From JAJKIP01 sp040509055 (GTDB taxonomy: Bacteria; Bacteroidota; Bacteroidia; Chitinophagales; Chitinophagaceae), in contig JBEVLT010000032.1 of NCBI GenBank assembly GCA_040509055.1, forward strand, positions 1 through 9,972: a stretch of 9,972 nucleotides of DNA, given 5' to 3'. A program made the translations under genes and the position numbers. Under the pieces are notes generated by a model. That model had not been told where the DNA came from. It saw only the letters and a list, made by a program, of their open reading frames with translations, and made no database searches. Position 1 is the stretch's first letter. Each line of letters opens with the position of its first letter. Shown here one piece after another: positions 5,597 to 9,972 of the stretch.

Positions 5597-8500
5597 TCAG
5601 CCCTGCAATTGCCGGCCGACCAGATCGATGACGATTTTGATCTCTGCTTCTACTGCGGCTACCAGGGCCGTTGTTCCTTCGCGGTCCTCTTCCTGCACCT
5701 GCTCCAGCTGTGCCGACAACTTGGCCAGTTCCGGCAAACCGGCGGTGAGCGCACTGCCCTTCAGCTTATGGGCGGCGGAGCGCAGCGCTACCAGGTCGTT
5801 GTCTTCGCTGTGCTTTTTTATCTCGTCCAGCGATTTGTTGAGCTCAATGATGGTCAGCGAGAGAAAATCCCGCAGCATGCCTGCATCTTCGCCAAGGTAT
5901 TCTTTCACTTTGCTTACGTCAAAGTGATCCTGCGGCTGAAAGGACTCCCCGGCTTCGCCGCCGGCTCCTTTTTTCAGCCATTTATCAAAAACGGTGGCAA
6001 TATCGTTTTCCACCACCGGCTTGGAAAGAAAATCGTTCATCCCGGCTTCTATACATTTTTCCTGTTCCCCTTTTACATTGCCGGCGGTCAGGGCAATGAT
6101 TGGCACATTGGCGGATGCCGGCAGCTCGCGGATGCTCCGCGTGGCTTCGTAACCGTTCATCTCCGGCATTTGTATATCCATGAGGATGATATCGGGCGTG
6201 GTGTGGCGGCAATATTCAAGCGCTTCTTTTCCATTGACGGCTTCGCTGATCTCCGCCTGCGGCAATATCCGTTTTACAATGGTTTTTGCCAGGAACATAT
6301 TCACCTTGTTGTCTTCCACGATCAGCACGTTCAGGATATCCGTTTTGGGTTTTACCAGCCTGTTTTGATTATCCCGGTGCCCGTGCCGGGTGAACAGCCG
6401 CGACAGGGCATAATAAATATCTTCCATCTTGACCGGCTTCACCAGCCTGTAATTGATCTTCAGTTCCTGCGATGCTTTGACAATGACATTATCGTCTGCC
6501 GAACTGTAGAGCAGGATCACCGGCTGTTTATCGCCCGTAAAGCGGTCCCTGATCTTTTGAATAGTTTCAACACCGTTCATATCAGGCATCTGGTAGTCCA
6601 TCAGGATCACGTCGAACTGATCGCCTTTCTCCAGCAGCAGCAGCGCCTCGAACCCGTTTCTGGCTTCGGTGCAGGCAATGTTGCGGCGGCTAAGCATCTG
6701 GTGCAGCAGCAGGCGATTGTTCTGGTTGTCATCCACGATCAGCGCCGTCCGGATCAGGTCGATGTTTTCCCAGATGATCTTGTCGCCCTGTTCAGATTTC
6801 AGCGTGATATCGAAAAAGAACGTGCTGCCCTGGCCCGGCGTGCTGACCACTTCCAGCCGGCTCTTCATCAGCGCCAGCAGCTTGTTGGAGATAGCCAGCC
6901 CAAGGCCGGTGCCGCCATAGCGCTTGGTCGTGGAGGCGTCCTCCTGCGAAAATGCTTCGAATATTTTTTGCTGCATCTCCGGCTTGATGCCGATACCCGT
7001 ATCGCGCACGGAAAACCGGAATCGTGTTGTGCCTTTTTTGCTGGATGCGCAGGCCTCGATCTTCAGCTCGATCTCCCCCTTGCTGGTAAACTTTACGGCA
7101 TTGCCCAGCAGGTTGACCAACACCTGCTTCAGCCTTACTTCATCGGCCCAGATAAACCGCGGCAGGTCGGTAGAGATATTCAGCAATATGTCCAGGCCTT
7201 TTTGCCGTGCCTGGTAAATGATCAGGTCGGCGGCCTGGCTGCCTACCTCGTACAGGTCGCATTTGCTGATATCCAGCTCCAGCTTGCCCGCTTCTATCTT
7301 CGAAAAATCAAGGATATCGTTGATGGATTCCAGCAGCGAGTGAGCCGACTGGCTTACGATGGACAGGTATTGATGCTGCGTGCCTTCCAGTTCGGTTTTC
7401 AATACCAGATCGGTAAACCCGATCACGGCATTCAGCGGCGTACGGATCTCGTGGCTCATGTTGGCCAGGAACTCCGATTTGGCGATGCTGGCCTCTTCCG
7501 CCTGCCGCTTGGCATTCCTGAGCTCCTGCCGCTGCAGGCAGATTTCTGTAATATCCTGCGTATACATCATGATGCCGCCGATCACACCGTTATACAGGTA
7601 CCAGGGCCTTACCTCCCACCGCAGGTACTGGTCATGCATCCACCCGTCCGGCCGCCACACATCCTCCTCCCTTTTCTCGATGGCTCCCTCCAGGCAGCGG
7701 CTATGGATATCTTTCCACTCCTGCGATACGTTGGGAAACACTTCGTAGTGCGTACGGCCGATAATAGACTGCCCCTGCAGCTGATACTCTTCCATCCAGC
7801 GGTTGCTGACGGCGATATACCGCACCTCGTTGTCGAACATAGCCACAGCCGCCGGTGCATGCTCCACGAAGGCCATCAGCCTTGCCTTCTCCTGCGCCAC
7901 CTGCATTTCGGCCTCTTTACGTGCAGATATGTCTTCGATCACGGAATACACCAGTTCCTCCCCTTTTTCGTTGTCGAACCTGGTTCCGTTCACGACGATC
8001 GGGATCAGGTGGCTGTCCTTGTGTATATATTCTTTTTCATATGGGCCATAACGGCCGGTGCGGACCAGCGTTTCCCAAAACTCGGTCTGCTGCGCATCGT
8101 AGCGCGAAGGGGTGATCTCGCGGAAGTTCAGCTTGTTGAATTCTTCTTCCGTATAACCTACCAGTTTGTAAAAAGCAGGATTGCCTGTTATAAATTTTCC
8201 GTCGGCATACCGGTGGATGCAGATGGGCAGCGGCGATATATCGAAAAAGGCGCGGTATTTATCTTCGCTGGCTTTCAGCGCCAGTTCGGTCCTTTTTTTA
8301 TCATCGATATCCTGGAAAGTACCGATCAGCTTGGTATAATTACCATAATCATCTATCTGGGCATGCCCCAGCACCCTTACCCACCGCTCTTTGCCGGTAT
8401 AGGTAACGATCTGTAATTCTCTATCCCAGGATGTACCGTTTTCGATCGCTGCTTCCACGGATTTGGTCATCTGTTCACGGCTTTTGCCTTCTTTGTAAAA

Positions 8501-9886
8501 GCTGAGACCGGAAGAAAGCACGGGTTTAAAATCCTGTGGCGCCTCGTGTATTTGCCGCGTCACATCCGACCAGTACATGGTATGATTCCTGACATCGAGC
8601 TCCCATATGCCGATGCGGGCGATACGGTTGGTCCGCTCCAGCATCTCTTTGGTGGCTTTCAGGTCCTGCTCCAGTTCGTGCCGGCCCGTAATATCGATGG
8701 CGTTGCCGATCACGTATTCCTTTCCTTCAAAGTCTCTTTCCAGTACGTTATTAAAAAGCCAGATGCGCTGGCTGCCATCTTTATGTACCGTATGCATCAG
8801 CCCGTTCGACCGGCCTTCTTTTTTTATCTCGACCAGGTAATCTTTCAGGATGGCGTGCTCCTGCTTCGGCATGATGTCGAACAGGCTCATTGCCCTAGCC
8901 TCTTCAGCAGAATAGCCCAGGATGGCTGCCCCGGCCGGGTTTACGGATAAGAAGTTCCCGCCCAGGTCGTGCGTGCACATAAGCCCCTGCGAACTCTCGA
9001 AGAAAGAACGGAATTTGCTGGATGTACTGATCAACTGTATCTCTTTGTCTTTTTCTTCCGTCACATCCCGGGCGATGGAGAAAAGATTGCCGGTGGGTAG
9101 TTCCGGGGTCACTACCCATTGCAGCACCCTGTACCGCCCATCTTTGGTGCGGAACCGGTTTTCAAAATTGATCGAGATCTTTCCCGAGGTGAGCTTCTCC
9201 ACCTCCCGTTGAGTGATGTCCAGATCATCCGGGTGCGTAAATTCGATAAAAGGTATGGTCAGCAGTTCCTTTTCCGACCAGCCCAATATTTTGGTAAACG
9301 AAGGGTTTACCTTCTTAAAATAGCCATCGAAGGAGGAAATGCAAAGCAGGTCGTTGGATAAGCGGAACAGTTGCTCAAAGTTTTCATACTCTTCTTTTTT
9401 CCGTCTGTCCACGATCAGTGCTACTACCTGCTTACCCAGCAGCTCGAGTGCATGTTTCTGCTTGGCAGTAAGCTCTTTGGGTTTGCGGTCGATGACGCAT
9501 AAGGTACCCAGTGCAAAACCGTTGGGATCGGTAAGCGGATAGCCTGCATAAAAACGCACATTGGGATCGGCTGTCACATAAGGATGGTCCCTGAACCGGT
9601 CGTCCTTCGTAGCATCTTCCACCACCATCAGCCGGGGATCCATGATGGCATACTGGCAAAATGAAAACTCGCGGGTGGTATCGGCACCGGGCAATCCCAG
9701 GCTTGACTTGAACCATTGGCGGTTTTCAGCGATCAGCGTGATCTGGGATATCGGTACATCGCAGATCAGGGAGGCCAGTTCCGCAAGACTGTCAAAGGCA
9801 TCTTCTCTCTCCGTATCAAGAATCTCGTAGCCGTATAAAGCTTTTAAGCGGTCTTTTTCGTTGGCCGGAACGGGTTTTTTTTCCAT
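5597..9886 (-). CDS. Soluble hybrid sensor histidine kinase: GAF, five PAS, HisKA, HATPase, two REC, HPt
   Basis: This 1429-residue multistep phosphorelay kinase has no transmembrane segment or signal peptide, so it is expected to sense signals in the cytosol. Approximate domains are GAF 24-165 (with Cys77 in FSFCQYAI, and RFYAGYPL), and PAS domains 172-280, 288-405, 415-535, 541-660 and 668-785. HisKA starts near 800, with phospho-acceptor His812 in SHEIRTPLN. The ATPase domain has N-box NLLGNAVKF (925-933), G1 DTGIG (962-966) and G2 GGTGLGL (991-997). REC1 has acidic Asp1052/Asp1053, phospho-acceptor Asp1097 and Lys1150. REC2 has Glu1191/Asp1192, Asp1237 and Lys1289. HPt spans about 1321-1425, with His1373 in AAHKLKGSAL. 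All phosphotransfer residues appear intact. There is no DNA-binding or enzymatic output domain, so a separate response regulator must receive the phosphate. Its terminator sets it apart from the catabolic operon. The signal and target are unknown. Confidence 0.95.
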   Translation of the reverse strand: MEKKPVPANEKDRLKALYGYEILDTEREDAFDSLAELASLICDVPISQITLIAENRQWFKSSLGLPGADTTREFSFCQYAIMDPRLMVVEDATKDDRFRDHPYVTADPNVRFYAGYPLTDPNGFALGTLCVIDRKPKELTAKQKHALELLGKQVVALIVDRRKKEEYENFEQLFRLSNDLLCISSFDGYFKKVNPSFTKILGWSEKELLTIPFIEFTHPDDLDITQREVEKLTSGKISINFENRFRTKDGRYRVLQWVVTPELPTGNLFSIARDVTEEKDKEIQLISTSSKFRSFFESSQGLMCTHDLGGNFLSVNPAGAAILGYSAEEARAMSLFDIMPKQEHAILKDYLVEIKKEGRSNGLMHTVHKDGSQRIWLFNNVLERDFEGKEYVIGNAIDITGRHELEQDLKATKEMLERTNRIARIGIWELDVRNHTMYWSDVTRQIHEAPQDFKPVLSSGLSFYKEGKSREQMTKSVEAAIENGTSWDRELQIVTYTGKERWVRVLGHAQIDDYGNYTKLIGTFQDIDDKKRTELALKASEDKYRAFFDISPLPICIHRYADGKFITGNPAFYKLVGYTEEEFNKLNFREITPSRYDAQQTEFWETLVRTGRYGPYEKEYIHKDSHLIPIVVNGTRFDNEKGEELVYSVIEDISARKEAEMQVAQEKARLMAFVEHAPAAVAMFDNEVRYIAVSNRWMEEYQLQGQSIIGRTHYEVFPNVSQEWKDIHSRCLEGAIEKREEDVWRPDGWMHDQYLRWEVRPWYLYNGVIGGIMMYTQDITEICLQRQELRNAKRQAEEASIAKSEFLANMSHEIRTPLNAVIGFTDLVLKTELEGTQHQYLSIVSQSAHSLLESINDILDFSKIEAGKLELDISKCDLYEVGSQAADLIIYQARQKGLDILLNISTDLPRFIWADEVRLKQVLVNLLGNAVKFTSKGEIELKIEACASSKKGTTRFRFSVRDTGIGIKPEMQQKIFEAFSQEDASTTKRYGGTGLGLAISNKLLALMKSRLEVVSTPGQGSTFFFDITLKSEQGDKIIWENIDLIRTALIVDDNQNNRLLLHQMLSRRNIACTEARNGFEALLLLEKGDQFDVILMDYQMPDMNGVETIQKIRDRFTGDKQPVILLYSSADDNVIVKASQELKINYRLVKPVKMEDIYYALSRLFTRHGHRDNQNRLVKPKTDILNVLIVEDNKVNMFLAKTIVKRILPQAEISEAVNGKEALEYCRHTTPDIILMDIQMPEMNGYEATRSIRELPASANVPIIALTAGNVKGEQEKCIEAGMNDFLSKPVVENDIATVFDKWLKKGAGGEAGESFQPQDHFDVSKVKEYLGEDAGMLRDFLSLTIIELNKSLDEIKKHSEDNDLVALRSAAHKLKGSALTAGLPELAKLSAQLEQVQEEDREGTTALVAAVEAEIKIVIDLVGRQLQG

Positions 9887-9921
9887 CGTTTGCTACACAA
9901 ATAAAAAAGTAAGAGGCGGGG

Positions 9922-9929
9922 TAAATATA
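9922..9929 (-). promoter_or_regulatory. Possible -7 element of the hybrid kinase gene
   Basis: On the minus strand TATATTTA matches five of the six fixed bases of the Bacteroidota -7 consensus TANNTTTG. It would start transcription about 30 nt before the kinase ATG. I found no TTTG at the expected -33 distance, and there is no Shine-Dalgarno site before the ATG. The 86 bp between the kinase start and the window end hold no other gene that I can see. Confidence 0.22.
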
Positions 9930-9972
9930 ACCAATATTGCCGCAGGTTGTTTTATCCGGCGGCTCCCCGGAG

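Noticed and set aside
5585..8416. 943-codon open frame on the plus strand opposite the hybrid kinase
   Set aside because: It is antisense to a gene with clear kinase, receiver and HPt motifs. Its translation is rich in His, Phe and Gln with no domain pattern, as expected from the mirror of biased codons.

Overview
The window reads as chromosomal DNA of a Bacteroidota bacterium, probably near the Chitinophagaceae. This is an inference from the roughly even base composition, the lack of clear Shine-Dalgarno sites with A-rich leaders instead, and a soluble GAF/multi-PAS hybrid kinase of a type common there. Every gene I can support lies on the minus strand, so the window is described from right to left. 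No tRNA, rRNA, CRISPR array, insertion sequence or phage gene was seen.

Right half (9886 to 5597): one very large cytosolic hybrid sensor histidine kinase with the order GAF, five PAS, HisKA, HATPase, two receiver domains and HPt. A clear intrinsic terminator (5541-5574) follows its stop codon. It therefore appears to be transcribed separately from the genes to its left.

Middle (5540 to 5217): about 320 bp of control region. It holds a 9-bp direct repeat spaced two helical turns apart, two weak Bacteroidota-type promoter candidates, and a doubtful 42-codon ORF that ends just before the next gene.

Left half (5216 to 1): a tightly packed operon of six genes. In order they are a MaoC-fold hydratase, a solute-binding-protein-like protein with no signal peptide, two tandem class III (CaiB/BaiF) CoA-transferases that are close paralogs, a COG3618-type amidohydrolase/lactonase, and the start of a RhaT-family sugar/proton symporter cut by the window edge. 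The first three junctions are TGATG, ATGATG and a 5-nt gap; the next gaps are 3 and 17 nt.

Taken together, the operon looks like an uptake-and-degradation pathway. The RhaT-like carrier would import a deoxysugar or related polyhydroxy compound, the amidohydrolase would open a lactone, one or both CoA-transferases would activate the acid, and the MaoC protein would hydrate or dehydrate the CoA thioester. The substrate is unknown. The most unusual member is the apparently cytosolic solute-binding-like protein, encoded among CoA enzymes with no ABC transporter genes beside it. This is the best candidate here for undescribed biology.
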